The notes under the pieces were generated by a model. It made no database searches. It was not told where the DNA came from and was given only the letters and a program-made list of their open reading frames with translations. Positions 15,849-24,380 of a stretch of 38,786 bases of DNA are shown piece after piece. The DNA lies in contig NZ_LMMT01000027.1 in the NCBI RefSeq assembly GCF_001422365.1, positions 1,929 to 40,714 of the forward strand, read 5' to 3'. Origin of the DNA: Pseudorhodoferax sp. Leaf265 (lineage in GTDB: Bacteria; Pseudomonadota; Gammaproteobacteria; Burkholderiales; Burkholderiaceae_C). Position 1 is the stretch's first letter. Each line of letters starts with the position of its first letter. The position numbers and the translations under genes are program-made.

Positions 15849-16844
15849 ATGGATGAAGAAGGTCTGACCGACGCCGCCATCTTTCTGATGTCGCTGGGCG
15901 AGGAGGAGGCGGCCGAGGTGTTCAAGCACCTCTCGCCCAAGGAAGTGCAGCGCCTGGGCGAGACCATCGCCCGCACCCGCACCGTGCCGCGCGAACGCGT
16001 GGAGGCGGTCGTCAGCAAGTTCACCGAGACCGCCAGCCGCCAGAGCCTGCTGGTGTCGGATACCGGCGACTATGTGAAGAACGTGCTGCGCCGCGCGCTG
16101 GGCGACGACAAGGCCTCGCTGCTGATCGACCGCATCCTGCAGGGGGGAGACATCTCCGGCATCGAGAGCTTGAAGTGGATGGACCCGCTGTCGGTGGCCG
16201 AGCTGCTGCGCAACGAGCACCCGCAGATCGTGGCCGCCATCATCGTGCACCTGGACCACGAGCAGGCCTCCGGCGTGCTCAAGCACCTGACCGAGCGCCT
16301 GCGCAACGACGTGCTCTTGCGCGTGGCCACGCTGGAAGGCATCCAGCCCACGGCGCTGAAGGACCTGAACGAGGTGCTGTTCAAGGTGCTGGCCGGCGGC
16401 GACAAGATCCGCAAGTCCTCGCTGGGCGGCGTCAAGGCAGCGGCCGAGATCATCAACTTCCTGGGCACCAACCTGGAGAGCACGGTCATCGAATCCATCC
16501 GCGGCCACGACCCGGACCTGGCACAGAAGATCATGGACAAGATGTTCGTGTTCGACGACCTGCTGAACCTGGACAACAAGTCCATGCAGGTCATGCTCAA
16601 GGAAGTGCAGTCCGATGCGCTCATCGCCGCGCTCAAGGGGGCCGCGCCCGAGCTCAAGGAGAAGATCCTGTCCAACATGTCCAGCCGCGCCGCCGAGTCC
16701 ATGCGCGAAGACCTGGAATCGCGCGGCCCGATGCGCCTGTCCGAGGTCGAGGCGCAGCAGAAGGAAATCTTGAAGACCGTGCGCCGGCTGGCCGACGAGG
16801 GCCAGATCGTCCTCGCGGGCGGCGGCGATGACGCGTTGATCTGA
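15849..16844 (+). CDS. fliG: flagellar motor switch protein FliG
   Basis: Rotor component that binds FliF at its N-terminus and interacts with the stator at its C-terminus. At 331 residues it matches the E. coli length exactly. The N-terminal domain has AAIFLMSLGEEEAAEVFKHL, the middle domain has the conserved EHPQI motif (LLRNEHPQIVAAIIVHL), and the C-terminal domain has MFVFDDLLNLDNKSMQVML and the charged torque helix KEKILSNMSSRAAESMREDL. The ATG follows fliF by 13 bases. The stop overlaps the fliH start (TGATG). Confidence 0.97.
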   Translation: MDEEGLTDAAIFLMSLGEEEAAEVFKHLSPKEVQRLGETIARTRTVPRERVEAVVSKFTETASRQSLLVSDTGDYVKNVLRRALGDDKASLLIDRILQGGDISGIESLKWMDPLSVAELLRNEHPQIVAAIIVHLDHEQASGVLKHLTERLRNDVLLRVATLEGIQPTALKDLNEVLFKVLAGGDKIRKSSLGGVKAAAEIINFLGTNLESTVIESIRGHDPDLAQKIMDKMFVFDDLLNLDNKSMQVMLKEVQSDALIAALKGAAPELKEKILSNMSSRAAESMREDLESRGPMRLSEVEAQQKEILKTVRRLADEGQIVLAGGGDDALI

Positions 16845-17572
16845 TGTCCACGGCCCGCCACCGCATGTACACCCGCTTCATCCCGGGCGAGGAAATCGGC
16901 GCGGTCGCGGCCTGGAAATTCGGCCGCCTGGGCGGGCCGGAGCCCGAACCGGAGCCGCTGCTGGAAGCGGAGTTGCCTGAGCCGCAGCCCGAACCCGAGC
17001 CGGAGCCCGAGCCGGAGGAAGCCCGCCTGCAGCGCGCCTACGACGCCGGCCATGCCGCCGGCTATGCCAGCGGCCATGCCGATGCGGCGCGCGTGGGACA
17101 CGAGCAGCTGGACGCCTACGTCGGTGGCCAGGGGCGCGAGAACGCGGCCCAGCTGGCGGCCGTGGTGCAGCAGTTGCAGCAGCGGCTGGCGGATTGCGAG
17201 CAGCGCCAGGCGCGCCAGGTGCTGGATCTGGCCGCCGAGCTGGCGCGCCAGATCGTGCGCCGTGAGCTGGCCGTGCAGCCCGATGCCGTGCTGCCCGTGG
17301 TGCGCGAGGCGCTGGCGCTTCTGGGGGCCGAGCACAAGGCGGCCACCGTGACGCTGAACCCCGAGGACCTCGCTGTGGTGGAGGCCGCGCTGCGCGAGGA
17401 GCATGCGGCGCTGCAGGTGAACTGGATCGCCGACGCGCAGCTGGAGCGCGGCGGTTGTCTGGTGGAGGCCGCGGGCACCGTGGTCGACGGGCGGCTGCCG
17501 GCGCGCTGGCGCCGTGCGCTGGCCCAGCTGGGGCTGGACGCGCCCTGGCAGCAGGAGCCCGGCGATGCCTGA
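16844..17572 (+). CDS. fliH: flagellar export ATPase regulator FliH
   Basis: FliH dimers bind FliI and link it to the C-ring. The 242 residues compare with 228 in E. coli. The N-terminus has TRFIPGEEI, a FliH hallmark. An acidic Pro-Glu repeat covers residues about 30-58. A glycine-zipper region ([15 protein letters not shown]) of GxxxG type follows, and the C-terminal domain contains [20 protein letters not shown] and [10 protein letters not shown]. An alternative start at the ATG 21 bases downstream (MYTRF) would also keep the family core. The stop overlaps the fliI start by eight bases. The Pro-Glu run is unusual in length. Confidence 0.93.
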   Translation: MSTARHRMYTRFIPGEEIGAVAAWKFGRLGGPEPEPEPLLEAELPEPQPEPEPEPEPEEARLQRAYDAGHAAGYASGHADAARVGHEQLDAYVGGQGRENAAQLAAVVQQLQQRLADCEQRQARQVLDLAAELARQIVRRELAVQPDAVLPVVREALALLGAEHKAATVTLNPEDLAVVEAALREEHAALQVNWIADAQLERGGCLVEAAGTVVDGRLPARWRRALAQLGLDAPWQQEPGDA

Positions 17573-18980
17573 AGCCGAGACGCCCACCGCCGCCTGGGAC
17601 GGCCTGCTGGACACGGCCCTGGCGCGCGTGCGCGCCGGCACCACGCTGGAGGTGCGCGGCACGCTCACGCGGCTCGCGGGCCTGGTGCTGGAGGCCACGG
17701 GTGTGCGCGTGCCGGTCGGCTCGCAGGTCCACATCCAGATGCCGGGCCAGGCGCCGGTGCTGGCCGAGGTCGTGGGTTTCGCGGGCGAACGCGCCTTCCT
17801 GATGCCGGCCGGCGACGTGCACGGCCTGTCGCGCGGCGCCAGCGTCACGCCGGCACCGCCCTACGTGCCCGTGCCGCGCCTGGGCGACGTGCCCGACGGC
17901 GCCGCACCGCCGGCCGAGGGCGTGCTGCGCCTGCCGCTGGGCGACGGGCTGCTGGGCCGCGTGGTCGATGCCCAGGGCCTGCCCATGGACCACCAGGGCC
18001 CGGTGCGGGATGTGCGGGCCCTGCCCATGGACCGCCAGCCCATCAACGCCATGGACCGCGACCCCGTGCGCACCGCGCTGGACACCGGCGTACGCGCCAT
18101 CAACGCCATGCTCACCGTGGGCCGCGGCCAGCGCCTGGGCCTGTTCGCCGGCTCCGGCGTGGGCAAGAGCGTGCTGCTGGGCATGATGGCGCGCTACACC
18201 GCGGCCGACGTGATCGTGGTCGGCCTGATCGGCGAACGCGGCCGCGAGGTCAAGGAGTTCGTCGAGGACATCCTGGGCGAGGACGGCCGCGCGCGTTCGG
18301 TCGTGGTCGCCGCGCCGTCCGACGCGCCGCCGCTGCTGCGCATGCAGGGTGCGGCCTATGCCACCGCCGTGGCCGAGTACTTCCGCGACCAGGGCAAGCA
18401 TGTGCTGCTGCTCATGGACTCGCTCACCCGCTATGCCATGGCCCAGCGCGAGATCGCGCTGGCCATCGGCGAGCCACCCGCCACCAAGGGCTATCCGCCG
18501 TCCTGCTTCGCCAAGCTGCCGGGGCTGGTGGAGCGCAGCGGCAACGGCAAGGACGGCCATGGCTCGATCACGGCCTTCTACACCGTGCTGTCCGAGGGCG
18601 ACGATCAGCAGGACCCGATCGCCGATGCCGCGCGCGCCATCCTGGACGGGCACATCGTGCTGTCGCGTGCGCTGGCCGAATCCGGCCACTACCCGTCCAT
18701 CGACATCGAGCAATCGGCCTCGCGCGTGATGCACAACGTGGTGAGCCAGGAGCACTTCCTGCTGGCGCGGCATTTCCGCGCCGTCTACTCGCGCTACCAG
18801 AAGGGCCGCGACCTGGTGCAGATCGGCGCCTACGCGCCAGGTGCCGACCCGCAGCTCGACGAGGCCGTGCGGCTGGCGCCCGGCATGGCCGAGTTCCTGC
18901 AGCAGGACATGTTCGCCTGCTCGCCGATGCAGCAGAGCGTGCGCCAGATGGCGATGGCACTCGATCCCGAAGGGGCTTGA
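17565..18980 (+). CDS. fliI: flagellum-specific ATPase FliI
   Basis: Hexameric ATPase of the flagellar type III export apparatus, related to the F1 beta subunit. The 471 residues compare with 457 in E. coli. The Walker A motif GSGVGKS lies at 196-202 with K201. Downstream are [13 protein letters not shown], the Walker B strand [18 protein letters not shown], and [12 protein letters not shown], all diagnostic of FliI. I chose the ATG at 17565, which overlaps the fliH stop. The upstream ATG at 17514 would add 17 unrelated residues encoded within fliH. Confidence 0.97.
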   Translation: MPEAETPTAAWDGLLDTALARVRAGTTLEVRGTLTRLAGLVLEATGVRVPVGSQVHIQMPGQAPVLAEVVGFAGERAFLMPAGDVHGLSRGASVTPAPPYVPVPRLGDVPDGAAPPAEGVLRLPLGDGLLGRVVDAQGLPMDHQGPVRDVRALPMDRQPINAMDRDPVRTALDTGVRAINAMLTVGRGQRLGLFAGSGVGKSVLLGMMARYTAADVIVVGLIGERGREVKEFVEDILGEDGRARSVVVAAPSDAPPLLRMQGAAYATAVAEYFRDQGKHVLLLMDSLTRYAMAQREIALAIGEPPATKGYPPSCFAKLPGLVERSGNGKDGHGSITAFYTVLSEGDDQQDPIADAARAILDGHIVLSRALAESGHYPSIDIEQSASRVMHNVVSQEHFLLARHFRAVYSRYQKGRDLVQIGAYAPGADPQLDEAVRLAPGMAEFLQQDMFACSPMQQSVRQMAMALDPEGA

Positions 18981-18985
18981 AGCGC

Positions 18986-19465
18986 ATGTCCAGGCAACTG
19001 CTCAAGACCCTGGCCCTGGCCATCGAACTGGCCGAGCGCCGGCGCGATGCCGCCAGCCAGGCCCTGGGCCAGGCCCAGCAGCGCCGCGTCGCGGCCGAGC
19101 AGCAGCTCGCGCAGCTGAGTGGCTACGCCCAGGAGACCGAGCAGCGCTGGGAATCGCAGGCCCGCATCAGCGCGCTGCCCGAACTCATGCTGCACCACCA
19201 CCGCTTCATGGCGCGGCTGGACGAGGCCATCGCCATGCAACGCCGCGCCGTGGCCGAGCAACTGCGCCGCGAAGAGATGGCCCGCCAGGCGCTGCTGCAG
19301 GCCGAGTTGCGCGTGGCGACGCTGCGCCAGGCGGTGCGCCGCAAGGAAGAGGCCATGGCCCTGGTGCAGACACGCCGCGACCAGCGGCAGACCGATGAAA
19401 TGGCCGCCGTGCGCCACGCCCTGACGCGGCGCCAGCAGGCCGAGGAGGAAGAACATGGGCATTGA
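18986..19465 (+). CDS. fliJ: flagellar export chaperone FliJ
   Basis: A 159-residue protein that is almost entirely coiled coil, rich in Gln, Arg, Ala and Glu, as expected of FliJ (147 in E. coli). FliJ contacts FlhA and the FliI ring and helps cycle the export chaperones. Visible are LLKTLALAIELAERRRDAAS, then long helices with heptads such as ARLDEAIAMQRRAVAEQLRR. I use the ATG at 18986, five bases after the fliI stop. A TTG three codons upstream is less likely. The last 11 bases overlap fliK. Confidence 0.88.
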   Translation: MSRQLLKTLALAIELAERRRDAASQALGQAQQRRVAAEQQLAQLSGYAQETEQRWESQARISALPELMLHHHRFMARLDEAIAMQRRAVAEQLRREEMARQALLQAELRVATLRQAVRRKEEAMALVQTRRDQRQTDEMAAVRHALTRRQQAEEEEHGH

Positions 19466-20732
19466 AAAAGGAGCGGCCGCCGGCCACGCGGGCGCCGCCG
19501 CGGCGCAGCGGACCGGCGCGGGCGCCAAGGCCGCAGCGCAGGCCGCGGCCGGTGGCGATTTCCTGGCCCTGATGTCGTCCCTGGAGGACGGCCTGGGTCT
19601 GGGTGAGGGCGATGCCGCTGGCTGGTTGCCTGGCGCAGCCCAGCCCGAAAGCCAGCGCGGCCGGCGCGATGCCGACGCGCGGCCGGCCGGTGCCCAGCCC
19701 GCCGATGCGGCGGCCCTGGCCCTGTTGCTGCCCGTGCCGGCGCCGATGCCGGCCCCGGCCACCCCCGGGCTGGCGCAGCCGCCTTCCGCCGCAGTGGCGG
19801 CCGAGGCCACCGCCGCCCAGCTGGTGGTGCAGCCCGAGGACGGCAAGACCACCGGTGCCGGCAGCGGCGCAGGCGAGCACCAGGCAGCGCAGGTGGCACC
19901 GGTCGGCGGCCAGGCCGCGCCGGGCACCGCCGCCGTGGCCGATCCGCGCCTGGCACCGCAGTACGCCAGCGTGTTCGAGCAGCTCCAGCAGCACCTGGCT
20001 GCGCGCGAGCAGGCGGCACCCGAACCGGCCTCGCGGCAGCCCCCCCCGGTCGCCGCTTGGGCCGGCCAGCCGCGCGAGATGCGCGAGCCGGTCCGGGCCG
20101 AGCGGGCCCTGCCAGGCGCCGCGCGTGCCGACGTCCAGGCGCTGGTGCCGGAAGTGGCCGGCCTGGGTGCCGGGGCCGGCGCCCGCCGTGGCGGGCAGGA
20201 AGCCGCCGGCGATGGCACGGGCCAGCATGGCGGCGCCCACGGCGCTGCCGGCTGGGCCGCGCCGGATTTCACGCCCACCGTGCAGTACGACGCGACGCTG
20301 GCCAACCTGGACGCCTCGGCGCAGCCCGATGCGGCGTTCGACCGGCAACTGGCCGACCAGCTGCGCCATTGGGCCAGCCAGGGCGTGCGCAGCGCCGAGC
20401 TGACGGTGGGCACCAGCGAGCCGGTGCAGGTGCGCATCGCGCTGGACGGCAACGAAGCCCAGGTGCAGTTCCGCGCCGAGCATGCCGCCACGCGCGACAT
20501 GCTGGCCGGCACCGTGGACCAGCTGCGCGACCTGCTCGGCGCTCAGGGCCTGGTGCTGTCCGGCGTGTCGGTTGGTGCGCATGGCGCGCACGACGGCCGT
20601 GGCGAGGCGGGAACGCAAGCCGGCGGGCAGGGCGCACGCCAGCCGGCCGCGCAGCCCGCGCCAGCCACCGAGACCGTGGCCGTGGCGGCCGGGTCGCGCC
20701 GGCCCGCGGGTGCGCTGGACCTCTATGTCTGA
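19455..20732 (+). CDS. fliK: flagellar hook-length control protein FliK
   Basis: Secreted ruler that measures hook length and switches export specificity by contact with FlhB. The 425 residues compare with 375 in E. coli. The N-terminal 280 residues are Ala/Pro/Gly rich and poorly conserved, as is usual. The C-terminal domain has the family block: QLADQLRHWASQGVRSAELTV, EPVQVRIALDGNEAQVQF, then AATRDMLAGTVDQLRDLLGAQGLVL, over about residues 295-375. The start overlaps fliJ and the gene closes the fliF-K run. The 114-base gap to fliL holds a palindrome and a motif shared with the fliF upstream region. Confidence 0.92.
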   Translation: MGIEKGAAAGHAGAAAAQRTGAGAKAAAQAAAGGDFLALMSSLEDGLGLGEGDAAGWLPGAAQPESQRGRRDADARPAGAQPADAAALALLLPVPAPMPAPATPGLAQPPSAAVAAEATAAQLVVQPEDGKTTGAGSGAGEHQAAQVAPVGGQAAPGTAAVADPRLAPQYASVFEQLQQHLAAREQAAPEPASRQPPPVAAWAGQPREMREPVRAERALPGAARADVQALVPEVAGLGAGAGARRGGQEAAGDGTGQHGGAHGAAGWAAPDFTPTVQYDATLANLDASAQPDAAFDRQLADQLRHWASQGVRSAELTVGTSEPVQVRIALDGNEAQVQFRAEHAATRDMLAGTVDQLRDLLGAQGLVLSGVSVGAHGAHDGRGEAGTQAGGQGARQPAAQPAPATETVAVAAGSRRPAGALDLYV

Positions 20733-20741
20733 AGAAGGCGG

Positions 20742-20753
20742 GGCATATATGCC
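20742..20753. promoter_or_regulatory. 12-base perfect palindrome between fliK and fliL
   Basis: GGCATATATGCC, followed by TGTTTTCCC. It is an AT-centred palindrome in a very GC-rich region. It may be an operator, or a small terminator-like hairpin for the fliF-K transcript. The stem is only four to six pairs, so termination would be weak. Confidence 0.35.
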
Positions 20754-20797
20754 TGTTTTCCCAGCCTAATCCGCTGATCGGCCTGTCGATCCGGGTC

Positions 20798-20808
20798 AAT
20801 AATCCGGC
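20798..20808 (+). promoter_or_regulatory. AATAATCCGGC motif upstream of fliL
   Basis: The 11-base motif matches AATAATCCGCC at 14015-14025 upstream of fliF (10 of 11). It lies 39 bases before the fliL GTG, similar to the 50 bases before fliF. The equal placement suggests a shared class II flagellar promoter or activator element. This is inferred from two sites only. Confidence 0.35.
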
Positions 20809-20846
20809 CAGAACCGATCCCAGCCCCGAAGACAAAGGAAACCGCC

Positions 20847-21416
20847 GTGTCCGCTCCTGCTGCCGCCGACGCCGCACCCAAGCCCAAGGGCAAGAAGCCC
20901 CTGATCCTGGGTGTCGTGGCCGTCCTGTTGCTGGCTGTGGCTGGCGCGGCCTGGATGCTGCTGGGCCGTGGCCACGCCGACGAGGAAGAGGCCGGCGCCA
21001 CCCCGCCGCCCGCCGCCCATGCCAAGAAGGGCAAGGAGGCGACGCCGCCCGTCTACCTGCCGCTGGAGAACATGGTGGTGAACCTGGCCGACGCCGGTGG
21101 CGAGAAGTTCGCCCAGGTCGGCGTGACGCTGGAGGTCATGGACCAGAAGACCTCCGACCAGGTCAAGGCGCACCTGCCCGGCATCCGCAGTTCGGTGCTG
21201 ATGCTGGTGTCGCAGCGCACGTCGGAAGAGCTGCTCACGCGCGACGGCAAGGAGAAGCTGGCCCGCGACATCCTGCGCGAAGCCTCCGCGCCGCTGGGCT
21301 ACGAGGTCGAGGAGGACGAGCCGCCCGCCCAGGAGGGCAAGCCGCGCAAGCGTCCACGCCCGGCCGCGTTCAATCCGATCTACCGCGTGCTGTTCTCCAG
21401 TTTCATCATCCAATGA
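20847..21416 (+). CDS. fliL: flagellar basal body-associated protein FliL
   Basis: Single-pass inner-membrane protein that surrounds the stator and supports torque or stator stability. The 189 residues are longer than E. coli FliL (154), through a longer cytoplasmic N-terminus and a Glu/Lys/Pro-rich segment. The N-terminal KPKGKK cluster precedes a transmembrane helix at about 18-40. The periplasmic domain contains YLPLENMVVNLAD, VGVTLEVMDQ and LPGIRSSVLMLVSQRTSEEL, the core of the stomatin-like fold. The C-terminus ends NPIYRVLFSSFIIQ, a typical ending. The start is GTG at 20847 with AAAGGAA upstream. Confidence 0.94.
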   Translation: MSAPAAADAAPKPKGKKPLILGVVAVLLLAVAGAAWMLLGRGHADEEEAGATPPPAAHAKKGKEATPPVYLPLENMVVNLADAGGEKFAQVGVTLEVMDQKTSDQVKAHLPGIRSSVLMLVSQRTSEELLTRDGKEKLARDILREASAPLGYEVEEDEPPAQEGKPRKRPRPAAFNPIYRVLFSSFIIQ

Positions 21417-21417
21417 A

Positions 21418-21529
21418 CTCCCCCCAGTCTGCGCGTTGCGCGCTCCGCCAACCCTCCTGTGGGGGGCGCCGCCAGCGGCCGGGCGGAGCCCGTTCCGCGG
21501 CGGCTGTCGGCATGGCCTGTTGCGCGGCC
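21418..21529. repeat. dispersed GC-rich intergenic repeat, copy A (fliL-fliM gap)
   Basis: A run of six C at 21420-21425 pairs with six G at 21461-21466, enclosing a variable loop. A 57-base core at 21461-21517 matches 25203-25259 at 49 positions by eye, and weaker similarity extends about 12 bases further. It fills most of the 181-base gap that separates fliL from fliM in an otherwise tightly packed operon. It has no coding capacity I can support. Confidence 0.75.
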
Positions 21530-21597
21530 TTTTGCGCTGCGACGTGCAGAGGGATGCCGGGACGGCCGGCCGTGTCTGGAGGCCAAGGGGGGCGGTC

Positions 21598-22599
21598 ATG
21601 AGCGATTCGTTCCTTTCGCAGGAAGAGGTCGATGCCCTGCTGGAGGGCGTGACCGGCGAGAGCCAGAAGGATGTCGAGGAGGTCGTCGAGACCGGCGAGA
21701 TCCGCAACTACGACATCTCCAGCCAGGAGCGCATCGTCCGTGGCCGCATGCCGACCATGGAGATCGTGAACGAGCGCTTTGCACGCAACTTCCGCGTCGG
21801 CCTGTTCAACCTGATCCGGCGCAGCCCCGAGATCTCGGTCGGCACCGTGACCGTGCAGCGTTACAGCGCCTTCCTGCGCGAGCTGGCCGTGCCCACCAAC
21901 TTCAACATCATGGCTGTGCGCCCGCTGCGCGGCAGCGGCCTGGTGGTGTGCGAGCCCTCGCTGGTGTTCGGCGTCATCGACACGCTGTACGGCGGCGCTG
22001 GCAAGTACCACACCCGCATCGAGGGCCGCGAGTTCTCGGCCACCGAGCAGCGCGTGATCAACCGGCTGCTGGACGTGATCGCGGGCGAGTACAAGAAGGC
22101 CTGGCACGGCATCTATCCGCTGGAGCTGGATTACCAGCGCTCGGAGATGCAGCCACAGTTCGCCAACATCGCCACGCCCAGCGAGATCGTGGTGTCCACC
22201 GCGTTCCAGCTGGAGATCGGCGACATCGCCGGCGTGATCCATGTCTGCATCCCCTACTCCACGCTGGAGCCGATCCGCGACGTGCTGTATTCGTCCACCC
22301 AGGGCGACTCGGTCGAGGTCGACCGGCGCTGGGTCTCGGTGCTGTCGCGCGAGATCCAGTCGGCCGAGGTCACGCTGGTGGCGGAGCTGGCCCAGGCCGA
22401 GGCCACCGTGGAACAACTGCTGGCCATGAAGCCGGGCGACTTCATCGAACTCGAACGCCAGCCCAGCATCACCGCCACCATCGGCGGCGTGCCCATCTTC
22501 GAGTGCCAATACGGCACGCACAACGCCAAGTACGCGATCCGCATCGAGGAATGCCTGCGCGGCAACGACATCCATCCGGAGGACCGCCATGGCCACTGA
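21598..22599 (+). CDS. fliM: flagellar motor switch protein FliM
   Basis: Rotor switch protein that binds CheY-P. The 333 residues compare with 334 in E. coli. The N-terminal peptide SQEEVDALLEGV is the CheY-P docking site. The CheC-like middle domain includes RIVRGRMPTMEIVNERFARNFR and the C-terminal SpoA domain (PGDFIELERQPSITATIGGVPIF) pairs with FliN. I placed the start at the ATG at 21598, preceded by a G-rich Shine-Dalgarno run. The ORF is open further upstream into repeat DNA, but that part is not FliM. The stop overlaps fliN by 11 bases. Confidence 0.97.
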   Translation: MSDSFLSQEEVDALLEGVTGESQKDVEEVVETGEIRNYDISSQERIVRGRMPTMEIVNERFARNFRVGLFNLIRRSPEISVGTVTVQRYSAFLRELAVPTNFNIMAVRPLRGSGLVVCEPSLVFGVIDTLYGGAGKYHTRIEGREFSATEQRVINRLLDVIAGEYKKAWHGIYPLELDYQRSEMQPQFANIATPSEIVVSTAFQLEIGDIAGVIHVCIPYSTLEPIRDVLYSSTQGDSVEVDRRWVSVLSREIQSAEVTLVAELAQAEATVEQLLAMKPGDFIELERQPSITATIGGVPIFECQYGTHNAKYAIRIEECLRGNDIHPEDRHGH

Positions 22600-23023
22600 A
22601 GATCCCAAAGACAACACCGAAGAAGATCCGATGGCCGCCTGGGCCGAGGCGCTGGAGGAGCAGAAGACCGCCGCCGCACCCGATCCCGAGCAGGGCGGCC
22701 CGCTGTCCGGGGCCGAAGCTGCACCGCGCCAGGCCTTCAACAAGGACGGCACCATGCAGGACATCAACATGGTGCTGGACATTCCAGTCACCCTGTCGGT
22801 GGAGCTGGGCCGCGTGAAGGTGCCAATCAAGTACATCCTGCAACTGGCCCAGGGCTCGGTGGTCGAGCTCGACGCGCTGGCCGGTGAGCCCATGGACGTG
22901 CTGGTCAACGGCTACCTGATCGCCCAGGGCGAGGTGGTGGTCGTGAACGACAAGTTCGGCATCCGGCTGACCGACGTGGTGACGCCCTCGGAGCGCCTGC
23001 GCCGCGTCAGCCGCGGAGGTTGA
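22589..23023 (+). CDS. fliN: flagellar motor switch protein FliN
   Basis: C-ring component that tetramerises with FliM and docks FliH. The 144 residues compare with 137 in E. coli. The first 65 residues are acidic and variable (MAAWAEALEEQ). The SpoA domain follows: INMVLDIPVTLSVELG, IKYILQLAQGSVVELD, GEPMDVLVNGYLIAQGEVVVVNDKFGIRLTDVV spread over residues 68-133. The start overlaps fliM by 11 bases and it is followed by a six-base gap to fliO. Confidence 0.97.
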   Translation: MATEDPKDNTEEDPMAAWAEALEEQKTAAAPDPEQGGPLSGAEAAPRQAFNKDGTMQDINMVLDIPVTLSVELGRVKVPIKYILQLAQGSVVELDALAGEPMDVLVNGYLIAQGEVVVVNDKFGIRLTDVVTPSERLRRVSRGG

Positions 23024-23029
23024 GGGCCG

Positions 23030-23368
23030 ATGTCGATTTCCTCGCAGACCCTGCTGGTCGTGGCCTTGTTCGTGGCCGCGCTGTGCACGTTGCCCTGGGC
23101 CGTCAAGTGGCTGCAGCGGCGCGTGCAGGGCGGCATGGCCGCTGCCGGCCCGGCCTCGCGCCTGGTCGGCGCGCTGGCCGTGGGGCCGCAGCAGCGCGTG
23201 GTGACGGTGGAGGTGGGCCCGCCCGGTGCGCGCACCTGGCTGGTGCTGGGCGTGACGGCGCAGTCGGTCAACCTGCTGCACAGCATGCCGGCCGGTGCGC
23301 CGGACTTCGCCGGTGCGCTCGTGAAGGCCGAGGCCATGCCGGCTCCGGCGGCCGAGGTCAAGCCATGA
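23030..23368 (+). CDS. fliO: flagellar biosynthesis protein FliO
   Basis: Small membrane protein that assists assembly of the FliP ring. It has 112 residues, with one transmembrane helix at about 5-25 (LLVVALFVAALCTLPWAV). The cytoplasmic domain contains RLVGALAVGPQQRVVTVEVG and WLVLGVTAQSVNLLH, typical of FliO. It lies between fliN and fliP, the conserved position, and overlaps fliP by four bases. Sequence conservation of FliO is low in general, so position carries part of the call. Confidence 0.9.
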   Translation: MSISSQTLLVVALFVAALCTLPWAVKWLQRRVQGGMAAAGPASRLVGALAVGPQQRVVTVEVGPPGARTWLVLGVTAQSVNLLHSMPAGAPDFAGALVKAEAMPAPAAEVKP

Positions 23369-24105
23369 ACCCGCGCCTGGCCCTGCTGGCGGGGCTGGCC
23401 CTGCTGGCCGGGCCGGCGCTGGCACAGAACAACGCGCAGCTGCCGCTCATCATCGGCAGCGGGCCGGGCGGCAGCAGCTACTCGGTGCCGATCCAGACGC
23501 TGCTGTTCTTCACGGCGCTGTCCTTCCTGCCGGCCGTCCTGCTCATGATGACGGGCTTCACGCGCATCGTGATCGTGCTGTCGCTGCTGCGCCAGGCGCT
23601 GGGCACGCAGTCGGCGCCGCCCAACCAGGTCGTCGTCGGCCTGTCGCTGTTCCTGACGCTGTTCGTGATGGGGCCGACGCTGGACAAGGTGTACCAGGAG
23701 GCCTATGTGCCCTACACCAACAACACCCTGAACTTCGAGCAGGCGGTGGCCCGCGGCGAGGCGCCGATGCGCGAGTTCATGCTCAAGCAGACGCGCCAGT
23801 CCGACTTCTCGCTGTTCGCGCGGCTGGCGCAGCTCGATGCCTCGGTCACGGCCGAGACCGCGCCCTTGCGCGTGCTGGTGCCGGCCTTCGTGACCAGCGA
23901 GCTCAAGTCGGCCTTCCAGATCGGCTTCATGATCTTCATCCCCTTCCTGGTCATCGACATCGTGGTGGCCAGCGTGCTGATGTCGCTGGGCATGATGATG
24001 CTGTCGCCGGTGCTGGTGGCGCTGCCGTTCAAGCTCATGGTGTTCGTGCTGGCCGATGGCTGGAACCTGCTGATCGGCTCGCTCGCGTCGAGCTTCGCAC
24101 GATGA
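23365..24105 (+). CDS. fliP: flagellar export gate protein FliP
   Basis: Core of the export gate, a pentamer within FliP5Q4R1. The 246 residues compare with 245 in E. coli. A cleavable signal peptide is evident (ALLAGPALAQ at about 12-21). The conserved segments are LSFLPAVLLMMTGFTRIVIVLSLLRQALGT, PPNQVVVGLSLFLTLFVMGP and FQIGFMIFIPFLVIDIVVASVLMSLGMMMLSPV in order, giving four transmembrane helices. The ATG overlaps the fliO stop and the end overlaps fliQ by four bases. Confidence 0.97.
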   Translation: MNPRLALLAGLALLAGPALAQNNAQLPLIIGSGPGGSSYSVPIQTLLFFTALSFLPAVLLMMTGFTRIVIVLSLLRQALGTQSAPPNQVVVGLSLFLTLFVMGPTLDKVYQEAYVPYTNNTLNFEQAVARGEAPMREFMLKQTRQSDFSLFARLAQLDASVTAETAPLRVLVPAFVTSELKSAFQIGFMIFIPFLVIDIVVASVLMSLGMMMLSPVLVALPFKLMVFVLADGWNLLIGSLASSFAR

Positions 24106-24371
24106 GCCCGCAGTTCGTCCTGACGCTGGGCCAGGAGGCGCTGACGCTGCTGCTCATGGTGTCGGCCCCGGTGCTGGCCATCGTGCTCGTGGTGGGGCTG
24201 GTGATCAGCATCTTCCAGGCCATCACGCAGATCCACGAGGCCACGCTGTCCTTCGTGCCCAAGCTCATCGCCGCGCTGCTGGTGCTGGCGCTGGCCGGGC
24301 CCTGGATGCTGACCACGCTGGTGGACTATGTCCGGCGCATGATCGAGATGATTCCGCAGCTGCCCCAATAA
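24102..24371 (+). CDS. fliQ: flagellar export gate protein FliQ
   Basis: Small gate protein of 89 residues, the standard length, with two transmembrane helices (about 15-40 and 50-75). Diagnostic segments are VGLVISIFQAITQIHEATLSF and FVPKLIAALLVL. It overlaps fliP and is followed by a nine-base gap to fliR. Confidence 0.96.
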   Translation: MSPQFVLTLGQEALTLLLMVSAPVLAIVLVVGLVISIFQAITQIHEATLSFVPKLIAALLVLALAGPWMLTTLVDYVRRMIEMIPQLPQ

Positions 24372-24380
24372 CCTGCCGCA

